Shown here: positions 47,071-55,088 of the stretch, piece after piece
Layout: each line of letters starts with the position of its first letter
How positions within the stretch are numbered: the stretch's first letter is position 1
Source of the DNA: Kineosporiaceae bacterium SCSIO 59966
GTDB lineage: Bacteria > Actinomycetota > Actinomycetes > Actinomycetales > SCSIO-59966
NCBI GenBank assembly: GCA_020881835.1
Contig: CP052876.1
Location: 248,001-312,000 of the forward strand
Direction: 5' to 3'
Length of the DNA: 64,000 nt
Program-made: the position numbers and the translations under genes
Notes under the pieces: generated by a model
The model's database searches: none
What the model saw: only the letters and a program-made list of their open reading frames with translations
Told to the model about the DNA's origin: nothing

Positions 47071-47083
47071 TAGCATCGACGGG
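47071..47083 (+). promoter_or_regulatory. -10 box for a leaderless devR transcript
   Basis: TAGCAT (47071-47076) stands 6 bases before GTG 47083, the same spacing as at 31940 and 61830. There is no Shine-Dalgarno sequence. Confidence 0.4.
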
Positions 47084-47721
47084 TGGCGAAGATCAAGGTG
47101 TACCTCGTCGATGACCACGAGGTCGTCCGCCGAGGCCTCAAGGACCTGCTCGAGCTGTCCGGTGACATCGAGGTCGTGGGGGAGTCCGGCGAGGCCGGCG
47201 AGGCCACCCGCCGGATCCCGGCGTTGCGTCCTGACGTCGCCGTCCTGGACGCCCGCCTGCCGGACGGCAGCGGTATCGACGTCTGCCGCGAGGTGCGCTC
47301 CCGCGACCCTCAGATCAAGGCGCTGATCCTCACCTCCTACGACGACGACGAGGCCCTGTTCGCGGCGATCATGGCGGGCGCGGCCGGGTACATGCTCAAG
47401 GACGTGCGGGGGTCCGACCTCATCGACGGCATCCGCCGGGTAGCCGCCGGCCAGTCGCTGCTCGACCCGGCCGTCACCGAACAGGTGCTGCAGCGACTGC
47501 GCAGCGGCCCGGCCGAGGACCCGCGGCTCGCCACGCTGACCGCGCAGGAGAAGCGGATCCTGGCGCTCATCGCCGACGGGCTCAGCAACCGGCAGATCGC
47601 CGAGGAGATGTTCCTCGCCGAGAAGACCGTCAAGAACTACGTCTCCTCCCTGCTCGCGAAGCTCGGCATGGAGCGGCGGACCCAGGCCGCCGTCTTCGCT
47701 GCCAGGCTCGACCGCTCCTGA
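47083..47721 (+). CDS. devR: DosR/DevR-like response regulator
   Basis: 212 residues. Receiver domain: acidic pair in VYLVDDHEVVRRGL, phospho-Asp56 in VAVLDARLPDGSG, Thr/Ser in ILTSYDDDEALFAAI and the Lys in GYMLKDVRG. The LuxR/NarL HTH (about 148-205) reads EKRILALIADGLSNRQIAEE with recognition helix AEKTVKNYVSSLLAKLGMER, almost identical to M. tuberculosis DosR (KTVKNYV..LLAKLGMERRTQAAVFA). It is therefore expected to bind DosR-type boxes and be phosphorylated by the kinase at 44094-45848. The gene is monocistronic and apparently leaderless. Confidence 0.92.
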   Translation: MAKIKVYLVDDHEVVRRGLKDLLELSGDIEVVGESGEAGEATRRIPALRPDVAVLDARLPDGSGIDVCREVRSRDPQIKALILTSYDDDEALFAAIMAGAAGYMLKDVRGSDLIDGIRRVAAGQSLLDPAVTEQVLQRLRSGPAEDPRLATLTAQEKRILALIADGLSNRQIAEEMFLAEKTVKNYVSSLLAKLGMERRTQAAVFAARLDRS

Positions 47722-47728
47722 CCCACTT

Positions 47729-47755
47729 CTTCGTGATCATGCAGTCCCGCCACCC
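47729..47755 (+). repeat. solitary copy of the TGATCATGCA(A/G)TCCCGCC repeat
   Basis: CTTCGTGATCATGCAGTCCCGCC followed by ACCC repeats the unit of the nested palindrome at 38513-38795, with one base changed (A to G). It lies directly after the devR stop and just before a DosR-like box. Confidence 0.75.
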
Positions 47756-47760
47756 TCGCC

Positions 47761-47775
47761 GGGACTTGTGACCCT
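47761..47775 (+). promoter_or_regulatory. DosR-box-like site upstream of USP 2 / ppdK
   Basis: GGGACTTGTGACCCT differs from GGGACTTNNGGCCCT at a single fixed position (G to A), the best match in the window. It lies 65 bases before the USP start, with a possible -10 TAGCCT about 25 bases further on. Confidence 0.5.
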
Positions 47776-47839
47776 CGCCGCCGCCGCCCCGGCCACCTAG
47801 CCTCGCTGCCGAGGCAGGTCCGCCGGACGACGCGGAGCG

Positions 47840-48898
47840 GTGGTGAGGGACGTGTCCGACGAGGCGCTCGACATCAGGCTCGCCGAGCCGGACCCGGTCG
47901 TGGTCGCGGTCGACGGCTCCCCCGAGAGCCGGCTCGCCGCGCACGAGGGTGCGCTCGAGGCCCTCCTGCGCGGGGCACCGCTGCGCCTCGTCGGCGTCGA
48001 CACCCCGGTGGGCACCCTGTCCGCCCTCACCGCGCGGCTGACCGGTCTCTACCCGGGGCTGTCCGTCGCGGCCCAGCGCGCCGGCGGCCGTGCCGTCGAC
48101 GTGCTGCGCCGGCTCTCCGCCGAGTCCTCCGTCCTCGTCCTTGGAGCCCCGGCCACGAACCGGACAGGTGCCCTGGCCGGTTCGGCGGTGTGCCGCGAGC
48201 TGGTGCGCACGTCCTCGTGCCCTTTGCTCGTGGCCCGGGGCGGCTCGGGTCCCGTCGACGCCGACCCGGGGGTCGTCGTCGCCCACGCTGCCGGTCGCGT
48301 CGCTGCCGCGCTCCCGGTCCTGGACGCTGCCGTGGCTGCTGCCGTCCGGCGGCACAGTGCGCTCCGCGTCGTGCGCCCCTACCTGGCAGGGTCGGGAGAG
48401 CGGCCGGCTGCGGCACTGGCCCGGGTGCGCGGTGACACCACTCGGCTGCTCGCGGTCCTCGGCGCGGACACCGAGCAGGCCGGCGTCTCGGTCACGACCG
48501 TGCACACCGGGGACGGCGGGCCCAGGGTGATCGCCGACCACTCCCGGGACGCCGCGCTCGTCGTCCTCGGCGGGGACGTCGCCACCGAGTACCCGTGGGT
48601 CGTCGACGAGTCGGCCCGCACGGTCCTCGTCGTCCCGCACGGTGCCCGGCACCGCCGCGAGGCATGCCTGGAGATCTACCGGCAGGCGCTGCTCGACGAG
48701 CTGGCTCGGACCGTGCCGCGCCCGGACGGCTGCACCACCCCCGCCGAGCTCGACGACGCCTGGCGGGTGGGGATGGACCTGCCGGCCGTGGGGCCGCGTG
48801 TCCCGCTCGCCTGGCGGGCCTGCCTGCAGGGAGCTGCTGAACCCGTAGCCGACGGTCCGGTCGGCCGGGTCGAGGAGAGGAGACCGTCGTGGTCATGA
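47840..48898 (+). CDS. divergent universal-stress-like protein with C-terminal extension (2)
   Basis: 352 residues. Two Usp-like halves (about 15-140 and 150-275): the first has VVVAVDGSPESRLAAHEGAL and a degenerate ATP loop GAPATNRTGALAGSAV; the second has no recognisable ATP loop (VVLGGDVATEYPWVV). The last ~75 residues (RHRREACLEIYRQALLDEL..., DDAWRVGMDLPAVGPRVPL) are not Usp and are unrecognised. GTG 47840 is used; GTG 47852 is also possible. It overlaps the ppdK start by 10 bases, so it is the first gene of a USP-ppdK-USP unit. Confidence 0.8.
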   Translation: MVRDVSDEALDIRLAEPDPVVVAVDGSPESRLAAHEGALEALLRGAPLRLVGVDTPVGTLSALTARLTGLYPGLSVAAQRAGGRAVDVLRRLSAESSVLVLGAPATNRTGALAGSAVCRELVRTSSCPLLVARGGSGPVDADPGVVVAHAAGRVAAALPVLDAAVAAAVRRHSALRVVRPYLAGSGERPAAALARVRGDTTRLLAVLGADTEQAGVSVTTVHTGDGGPRVIADHSRDAALVVLGGDVATEYPWVVDESARTVLVVPHGARHRREACLEIYRQALLDELARTVPRPDGCTTPAELDDAWRVGMDLPAVGPRVPLAWRACLQGAAEPVADGPVGRVEERRPSWS

Positions 48899-51612
48899 CG
48901 ACGCAAGCCGACCGTCCCGCGGACGCCGCAGGCACCACCTGGGTGCTGTCGTTCGCCGAGGGACACCGGGGTATGGCCGACCTGCTCGGCGGCAAGGGCG
49001 CGAACCTCGCCGAGATGACCCGCCTGGGACTGCCGGTCCCGCCGGGTTTCACCATCACCACTCAGGCGTGTCGCGCCTACCTGGCCGAAGGTCACGAGCC
49101 CGAGGGCCTCGCCGAGCAGGTCGAGGAGCACCTGCGCCGGGTCGAGGACGCCGCCGGCCGGCGGTTCGGTGACCCCGCCGACCCGCTGCTCGTCTCGGTC
49201 CGCTCCGGTGCCCGTTTCTCCATGCCCGGGATGATGGACACGATCCTCAACGTCGGGCTCACCGACGAGACCCTGCCCGGGCTGGCCCGGCGGGCCGGCG
49301 ACCGGTTCGCGCAGGACTGCTACCGCCGCCTGGTGCAGATGTACGGGCGGACCGTGCTCGGCGTGGACGGTCAGCTCTTCGAGGACGTGCTGGACCAGGC
49401 TCGGCAGCGCGCCGGGGTGCGTGACGACCAGGGCCTGGACGCCGCCGCGCTCGCTGACGTGGCCACCCGGTTCCGGGAGCTGCTGCGCGAGCACGCGGGC
49501 GAGGACCTGCCTCAGGACCCGCGCGAGCAGCTGACCCGGGCGGTACGTGCCGTGTTCGAGTCGTGGAACTCCCCCCGCGCGGTCCTCTACCGCTCCCGAG
49601 AAGGCATCGACCCGAACCTCGGCACGGCGGTCAACGTCGTCGCGATGGTGTTCGGTAACACCGGCGAGCGCTCCGGCTCCGGCGTCTGCTTCACCCGCGA
49701 CCCCGCCAGCGGGCACCGCGGCGCGTACGGCGACTACCTGACCAACGCCCAGGGCGAGGACGTCGTGGCCGGCATTCGGCAGCCGGTCCCGCTCGCACGG
49801 CTCGCTGACATCGACCCGCCGGCCTACGAGCAGCTCATGGGGCACCTCGCCACGCTGGAGAACCACTACCGCGACCTGTGCGACGTCGAGTTCACCATCG
49901 AGGACGGGCGGTTGTGGATCCTGCAGACCCGGGTCGGCAAGCGGACGGCGGGGGCCGCCTTCCGGATCGCCACCCAGCTCGTCGACGAGGGGGTCATCGA
50001 CCTCGACGAGGCCCTGCGCCGGGTCACCGGCGAGCAGCTCACCCAGCTCCTGCACCCGCGGTTCGCCGCCGACCAGGAGCGGCGGGTGCTCGCTCGGGGC
50101 CTGCCCGCCAGCCCCGGTGCCGCGGTCGGCGAGGCGGTGCTGGACTCCCAGCGCGCCGTCGAGTGGGCCGCCCAGGGCCGGACCGTCGTCCTCGTCCGGC
50201 CGGAGACGAGTCCGGAGGACCTGCCCGGCATGGTCGCCGCCGTCGCCGTCGTCACCGCCCGCGGTGGGCTCACCTCGCACGCCGCCGTGGTCGCCCGCGG
50301 CATGGGCCGCACCTGCGTCGCCGGAGCCGAGGGGCTCCAGGTCGACCTCGAGCAGCGGGTCGTTACCGGTCCCGGTGGCCAGGTCCGCGAAGGTGACGTC
50401 ATCTCGGTCGACGGCACCGCCGGCGTGGTGTCGATCGGGGAGCTGGACGTCGAGGCCAGTGTCGTCGCCGCCGCGCTGGAGGACCCCGGCGCGGCCCCCG
50501 ACGACGAGCTCGTCGAGGCGGTCGCCCGGCTGCTGGCCCACGCGGACCTGCGCCGCACGACCGGAGTCCTGACCAACGCCGACACCCCCGAGGACGCGCG
50601 GCGGGCCCGCCGTCTCGGCGCGGAGGGGATCGGGCTGTGCCGCACCGAGCACATGCTGCTCGGCGAGCGTCGTCACATCGTCGAGGACATCGTCCTCGAC
50701 CGGGACCGCGAGACCGCGTTCAGCCGGATGCACGACCTGCACCGTGAGGAGTTCCGCGGTGTCCTGGAGGCGATGGACGGGCTCCCGGTGGTGGTCCGGC
50801 TGCTCGACCCGCCGCTGCACGAGTTCCTGCCGGACCTCACCGAGCTCTCCGTGCACGCGGCCCTGGAGGAGGCAGCCGGCCGGGCCGACGAGGACACCGC
50901 CCGTCTGCTCGCCGGCGTCCGCCGCTGGCACGAGGCCAACCCGATGCTCGGCCTGCGGGGGGTGCGCCTGGTCGCCGTCGTGCCCGAGCTGTACGCCGTC
51001 CAGGCCCGGGCCCTGGCGCACGCCACCGCGGACCTGCTGGAGAAGGGGTTCGACCCGCGTCCGGAGCTCATGGTCCCGCTCGTCGCCGAGGCAGCCGAGC
51101 TCGCTGCGGCACGCCGGGTCATCGAGCAGGCGGTCCGCGCCGTCGCCGACGAGCGCGGCGCGACGGTGAGTATCCCGGTCGGCAGCATGATCGAGCTGCC
51201 CCGGGCGGCCCTGACCGCCGGCGAGGTTGCCCGGCACGCCGACTTCTTCTCCTTCGGCACCAACGACCTCACCCAGACCACGTGGGGGCTGTCCCGCGAC
51301 GACGCCGAGGCCAGCTTCATGCCCGCCTACCGGGAGTCCGGGCTCGTCCCCACCGACCCGTTCGACTCGATCGACGTCGACGGTGTCGGGCGGCTGGTCC
51401 GCATCGCGGTCGCCGAGGGCCGCGCGACCCGGCCGGACCTGGGCCTCGGCATCTGCGGCGAGCACGGCGGCGACCCGGCCTCCGTCCGGTTCTTCGCCGA
51501 GGTGGGCCTGGACTACGTGTCGTGCTCGCCGCCGCGGGTACCGGCGGCCAGGCTCGAGGCCGGACGAGCGGTGGTCCTCGCCGAGGGCGCCTCGGAGGCC
51601 GACACGCGCTGA
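48889..51612 (+). CDS. ppdK: pyruvate, phosphate dikinase
   Basis: 907 residues, normal length. The ATP-grasp domain (GGKGANLAEMTRLGLPVPPGF; SVRSGARFSMPGMMDTILN; FTRDPASGHRGAYGDYL) is followed by the phospho-His swivelling domain GGLTSHAAVVARGMGRTCV (catalytic His) and the PEP-utilising barrel ending GICGEHGGDPASVRFFAEVG and YVSCSPPRVP (active Cys). It interconverts pyruvate+ATP+Pi and PEP+AMP+PPi. GTG 48889 follows GAGGAGAGGAG; ATG 48895 is the alternative. Flanked by USP genes under a DosR-like box, it may run in the PPi-using glycolytic direction under low oxygen (inference). Confidence 0.95.
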   Translation: MVMTTQADRPADAAGTTWVLSFAEGHRGMADLLGGKGANLAEMTRLGLPVPPGFTITTQACRAYLAEGHEPEGLAEQVEEHLRRVEDAAGRRFGDPADPLLVSVRSGARFSMPGMMDTILNVGLTDETLPGLARRAGDRFAQDCYRRLVQMYGRTVLGVDGQLFEDVLDQARQRAGVRDDQGLDAAALADVATRFRELLREHAGEDLPQDPREQLTRAVRAVFESWNSPRAVLYRSREGIDPNLGTAVNVVAMVFGNTGERSGSGVCFTRDPASGHRGAYGDYLTNAQGEDVVAGIRQPVPLARLADIDPPAYEQLMGHLATLENHYRDLCDVEFTIEDGRLWILQTRVGKRTAGAAFRIATQLVDEGVIDLDEALRRVTGEQLTQLLHPRFAADQERRVLARGLPASPGAAVGEAVLDSQRAVEWAAQGRTVVLVRPETSPEDLPGMVAAVAVVTARGGLTSHAAVVARGMGRTCVAGAEGLQVDLEQRVVTGPGGQVREGDVISVDGTAGVVSIGELDVEASVVAAALEDPGAAPDDELVEAVARLLAHADLRRTTGVLTNADTPEDARRARRLGAEGIGLCRTEHMLLGERRHIVEDIVLDRDRETAFSRMHDLHREEFRGVLEAMDGLPVVVRLLDPPLHEFLPDLTELSVHAALEEAAGRADEDTARLLAGVRRWHEANPMLGLRGVRLVAVVPELYAVQARALAHATADLLEKGFDPRPELMVPLVAEAAELAAARRVIEQAVRAVADERGATVSIPVGSMIELPRAALTAGEVARHADFFSFGTNDLTQTTWGLSRDDAEASFMPAYRESGLVPTDPFDSIDVDGVGRLVRIAVAEGRATRPDLGLGICGEHGGDPASVRFFAEVGLDYVSCSPPRVPAARLEAGRAVVLAEGASEADTR

Positions 51613-51700
51613 CCCCCGGGCGTGGCAGGTACGCCCCGACGACCAGGGTGGGGCGGTGAGCAGGACGCGGGTGGGACCCGCGCCCAGAAGGGAGCCGGAG

Positions 51701-52600
51701 ATGGCCACGGGACTCGTGCTCGTCGGCACTGACGGCAGCTGGCGCAGCACCGCGGTGCTCCACGTCGCGGCTCGCGAGGCCTCCCTGCGCGGCGCCGAGC
51801 TGGCGGTCGTCACGGTGATCCGTGAGGTCGCGGACCCCCGGTACAGCCTCACCGCGCTGCTGGCCGAGGAGCGGCGCGCCGCCGAGGTGGCACGCTGGCG
51901 TACGGGTGAGGCCGTGGTGCGGGTCCGCTCGCGGTACCCCGGCCTGGAGGTCACCACGCACCTCGTGCGCGACCGCGACCTCGGCTGGCCGGACGAGGCG
52001 GTCCGGCTGGGCGCGGCCGACCTGCTCGTCCTCGGGGCCCACGGGGCGCACGCCGGGCCGGTGTTCGGCCTGGGAACCGTCAGCCGGTTCCTGCTGAAGA
52101 TCACCGCGTGCCCGGTCCTCGTGGTGCCTGACCGGCGGCCCGGCGCGGTGCCCCGGTGGGACGACGGGGGGACCCGCGGTCCCGTCCTGGCTGCCGTCGG
52201 GCCCGCCGGGGGTGAGGAGGTGCTGGCCGTGGCTCGCCGGGAAGCGGCCCTGCGCGGCACCGGCGTGCACGCCGTGCGGGCGATCCGGCCCGGGGACGAC
52301 GTCGAGAGGGTTCGCAGCGAGATCTCCGGCCTGGTGGCCGACGTGGACCGGTCAGCGGACGGCGTGGAGGTCGTGCTGGAGACCCCGCCCGGGACGCCGG
52401 CCGACGTCGTCCTGCACCGTGCCGCGGCCTCGGCACTCGTCGTCGTGGGGACCCGGGGGCCAGCGGCACTGGCCGGCCTGACCGCGGACTCGGTCGCCCG
52501 TACCGTGCTGGACCGCTGCCCGTGCCCGGTGCTCGTCGTGGCCCCGCGGACGGCGCGTGCGCCGCTGGGACCGTCCCGGCTAGCCGCCCCGGCGCGCTGA
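51701..52600 (+). CDS. universal stress protein, two Usp domains (3)
   Basis: 299 residues. The first Usp domain has GLVLVGTDGSWRSTAVLHVA and LGAHGAHAGPVFGLGTVS followed by TACPVLVVP; the second has VGTRGPAALAGLTADSVA then CPCPVLVVAP. The ATP loops are close to but not exactly the G-2x-G-9x-G-S rule. ATG 51701 follows AAGGGAGCCGGAG. It lies 88 bases after ppdK in the same direction and is probably in the same operon. It converges with the NarL regulator gene, 17 bases apart. Confidence 0.88.
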   Translation: MATGLVLVGTDGSWRSTAVLHVAAREASLRGAELAVVTVIREVADPRYSLTALLAEERRAAEVARWRTGEAVVRVRSRYPGLEVTTHLVRDRDLGWPDEAVRLGAADLLVLGAHGAHAGPVFGLGTVSRFLLKITACPVLVVPDRRPGAVPRWDDGGTRGPVLAAVGPAGGEEVLAVARREAALRGTGVHAVRAIRPGDDVERVRSEISGLVADVDRSADGVEVVLETPPGTPADVVLHRAAASALVVVGTRGPAALAGLTADSVARTVLDRCPCPVLVVAPRTARAPLGPSRLAAPAR

Positions 52601-52617
52601 AGGGAAGCGGGCCCTGG

Positions 52618-53271
52618 TCACCGGCCGGTACCGCTGCCGATGTCGACCAGCCCAGCCCGGACGGCGTGCACGACGGCATCCAGGGCGGTGTGGACCTCGA
52701 GGCGGGCCATCGCCGAGCGGATGTGGTTGCGCACGGTGTGCTGGCTGAGGTGCAGGTCCCCGGCGATCCCGGCGACCGACCGGCCATCGGCGAGCGCCTG
52801 CAGCACCTCGACCTCGCGAGGCGACAGTGCCTGATGGGACGCCCCCTGCCGACGGGACAGGATCGCGGCCATCGCGGCCCGGGTGAAGTACGCCTCCCCA
52901 CCGGCCACCGCGCGCACCGCCGTGAGCAGGTCCTCGGCGCCGGAGTCCTGGTGCAGGAAGCCCATCGCCCCGGCCTCGAGGACCGCGGCGAGCGCCTCGT
53001 CCTCCCTGGAGGCGGTCACCACGAGGACCCGGGTGCGGGGGCAGGCCCGCAGCACGCCCTGGATGCCCAGCGCCCCGCGGCTGTCCGGGAGCCGGTAGTC
53101 CATCAGCACGACGTCCGGCGCCAGCGCGACGGCCATCGACGCGGCCCGCTCGGCGGTGCCCACCTGGCCGACGACGGTCACGTCACCGGCGCCCTCGAGC
53201 AGGGCCGCCAGACCGTCGGACACCAGCTGGTGGTCCTCGGCGATCAGGACGGTGACCGGGGCACCCGTCAT
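52618..53271 (-). CDS. second NarL-family response regulator
   Basis: 217 residues. The receiver (VTVLIAEDHQLVSDGL; phospho-Asp in DVVLMDYRLPDSRGALG; VVTASREDEALA; the Lys position reads GFLHQDS, with His in place of the usual Lys) is followed by a LuxR-type HTH (LSPREVEVLQALADGRSVAG, IAGDLHLSQHTVRNHIRSAM). The missing Lys may mean altered phosphorylation control. ATG 53271 is the natural start, though the open frame extends far upstream over the CBS gene. There is no kinase beside it; cross-talk with the DosS-like kinase is possible but unproven. Confidence 0.88.
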   Translation of the reverse strand: MTGAPVTVLIAEDHQLVSDGLAALLEGAGDVTVVGQVGTAERAASMAVALAPDVVLMDYRLPDSRGALGIQGVLRACPRTRVLVVTASREDEALAAVLEAGAMGFLHQDSGAEDLLTAVRAVAGGEAYFTRAAMAAILSRRQGASHQALSPREVEVLQALADGRSVAGIAGDLHLSQHTVRNHIRSAMARLEVHTALDAVVHAVRAGLVDIGSGTGR

Positions 53272-53315
53272 GCCGGGAACCCTAGCCAGCGGTTCCCGCC
53301 GCGCGTGGCGGTTTC

Positions 53316-53339
53316 GGTCACCTAGCCGACCGGGTGACC
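53316..53339. promoter_or_regulatory. GGTCACC inverted repeat upstream of the NarL regulator
   Basis: GGTCACC (53316-53322) and GGTGACC (53333-53339) form perfect 7-bp arms with 10 bases between, in the gap separating the CBS gene from the downstream regulator. It could be an operator or a weak hairpin terminator. Confidence 0.3.
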
Positions 53340-53362
53340 CAGCCGCTGGTGACGTGATCGCG

Positions 53363-53953
53363 TCAGACGACCCGGACGACGCCCGGGACGGTCCGGGCCA
53401 GCACGGAGGCGATGCGCTGCCGGGGCTCTCCGCCGGGGGAGTACAGGTGGACGACGCCGTCCTCGACGTCCACCTGCCAGTCACTGCCCTGCCCGAGGTC
53501 CTCCAGCAGCGTGAGCACGTCCCGGCGGATGTCGTCGTCCGGGCGGGCAAAGCTGCGGAGCAGGTCGCGGCGGGCGACGACGCCGACCACCCGGCCTCCC
53601 TCGACCACCGGGGCGGCCTTGATCCCGTGGTCGAGGAGCATCCGGGCCGCGTCGTCGACGTCGGCACCGGCCCGGACCGACAGCGGCCGGGTGGACATGA
53701 CGTCCCGCACCGAGCTGGCCGGCCGGTCCGTGACGGGCTCCTGCGGCGGCGGGGTGAGGTGGGCGCGCGGATCGCGCTGTGTCCGGCCGCGCAGCAGGTC
53801 GGCCTCACTGACGATGCCGACGAGGCGGCCTCCGGCGTCGACGACGGGCGCGGACGCGATGCGGTGGTGCAGCAGCAGCTCTGCGGCGTACCGGACCGTG
53901 TCGTCCTCCTGCACCGTCACGGCTGGGCTGGTCATGACCTCACGGACGAGCAT
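53363..53953 (-). CDS. CBS-pair and BON domain protein (Hrp1-like)
   Basis: 196 residues. CBS1 (MTSPAVTVQEDDTVRYAAEL ... IASAPVVDAGGRLVGIVSEADLL) and CBS2 (MSTRPLSVRAGADVDDAARM ... IKAAPVVEGGRVVGVVARRDLL) are followed by a C-terminal BON-like region (about 140-196: RRDVLTLLEDLG..WQVDVEDGVVHL). CBS proteins such as Hrp1 are among the strongest DosR targets in mycobacteria, and likely sense adenosyl ligands. ATG 53953 lies 9 bases after the upstream USP stop, so both are expressed from the promoter near 54.9 kb. Confidence 0.9.
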   Translation of the reverse strand: MLVREVMTSPAVTVQEDDTVRYAAELLLHHRIASAPVVDAGGRLVGIVSEADLLRGRTQRDPRAHLTPPPQEPVTDRPASSVRDVMSTRPLSVRAGADVDDAARMLLDHGIKAAPVVEGGRVVGVVARRDLLRSFARPDDDIRRDVLTLLEDLGQGSDWQVDVEDGVVHLYSPGGEPRQRIASVLARTVPGVVRVV

Positions 53954-53962
53954 GCGACTCCC

Positions 53963-54859
53963 TCAGCTGCGGACGACGGCCACCGGGCAGGCGGATCGGT
54001 GGATCACGCCGTGGCTGACCGAGCCGAGAAGCAGCCCGGTGAAGCCGCCGCGACCCCTGGCCCCGACGACGACGAGCCCGGCGCCTGAGCTGAAGTCTGC
54101 CAGCACCCGGTCAGCCGGACCGCCGACGACCACCTGGCGCACCTCGAGCTGGGGGAAGGAGCCGTGGACGAGGGCCTCCGAGGCGGTGGTCACGTCAGTG
54201 GCGGCCCGGCGAGCGGCCTCGCCGAGCTCGGCCCCGGGCGCCACGGACGTCCAGTACGCGGCCTCCCAGGTCTCGGCGGCAGCGGGGTGCCAGGCGGCGA
54301 CGAGCACGAGCGGTGCCTGTACCTCGGTCGCCGCCGCAGCGGCGAACCGCAGGGCGGCCTCCGAGCTCGGGGAGCCGTCGACTCCCACGACCACGGGGCG
54401 GTCGGGTCCCGGCGGGGCGGTGTCCCCCCGGACGACGACGACCGGGCAGTGCGCGTGGGCCGACACGGTGAACGCCACGGAGCCGAGCAGTGCCCCGGCG
54501 AGCTCGCCGTGCCCGCGGGTGCCGACCACCAGCAGGGCCGCGCCGGAGGACTCCTGGACGAGGACGCCTGAGGCGCTGCCTACCTCGGTCAGGTGCGTGA
54601 CGTCGAGCCCGGGCTCGAGCTCGCGTGCCCGGGCCACGCCCTCGGCGGTGACGTCAGCGGCGATCGAGATCGCACGCTCGGGCAGGTAGGGGGAGACGCC
54701 GATCGGCCCCGGTGCCAGTCCTGGGTAGTCCGCGGCGTAGACGACGTGCAGCGTGCCGGACCGGCGCGCTGCCTCGTGGGCCGCCCAGTCCAGGGCGGCG
54801 GCGGCGTGGTCCGTGCCGTCGTAGCCGACGACCACCGAGCCCGGCGCTGCGTGCGACAT
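53963..54859 (-). CDS. universal stress protein, two Usp domains (4)
   Basis: 298 residues with two canonical Usp domains. ATP loops are VGTRGHGELAGALLGSVA and VGARGRGGFTGLLLGSVS, and strands end AHCPVVVVRG and SACPVAVVRS. The first-domain start is SVVVGYDGTDHAAAALDWAA. ATG 54859 is chosen with GAGGGA 10 bases upstream; GTG 54865 is nearly as good. The open frame continues to 55471 but overlaps the divergent USP gene. Followed by the CBS-BON gene 9 bases on. Confidence 0.93.
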   Translation of the reverse strand: MSHAAPGSVVVGYDGTDHAAAALDWAAHEAARRSGTLHVVYAADYPGLAPGPIGVSPYLPERAISIAADVTAEGVARARELEPGLDVTHLTEVGSASGVLVQESSGAALLVVGTRGHGELAGALLGSVAFTVSAHAHCPVVVVRGDTAPPGPDRPVVVGVDGSPSSEAALRFAAAAATEVQAPLVLVAAWHPAAAETWEAAYWTSVAPGAELGEAARRAATDVTTASEALVHGSFPQLEVRQVVVGGPADRVLADFSSGAGLVVVGARGRGGFTGLLLGSVSHGVIHRSACPVAVVRS

Positions 54860-54925
54860 GGCCACCACTCCCTCGAGGTGCCTGGCTGTCGCCTCTACCG
54901 TCCGGCGGACCCTGGCGCCACCGGA

Positions 54926-54940
54926 AGGGGCGAAGGTCAC
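54926..54940. promoter_or_regulatory. DosR-box-like site between divergent USP genes
   Basis: On the minus strand it reads GTGACCTTCGCCCCT, matching 10 of 13 fixed positions of GGGACTTNNGGCCCT and sharing the GACCTTCG core with the site at 46994. It lies 67 bases before the USP at 53963-54859 and 149 bases before the USP at 55089-56027. Confidence 0.4.
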
Positions 54941-55088
54941 CCCTCCGGTCCCACCACCCCGGCGCACCTGCGTCAGGGCGGGGTGACCGGATCGCGCACG
55001 ACGCCCGGGATCGCCGGTCGTGCGGGCACCTGGGCGGCGCACGATCGGTCGCAGCAGCTCAGGACGGGGAGCGACCCGGGAGGTGGAC

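Noticed and set aside
51668-51685. DosR-like box before the third USP gene (GGGACCCGCGCCC)
   Set aside because: Too many mismatches to the core compared with the other candidates, and the gene is probably read from the upstream operon.
48676-52260. 1194-residue minus-strand open frame under ppdK
   Set aside because: Antisense shadow of ppdK; no recognisable motif.
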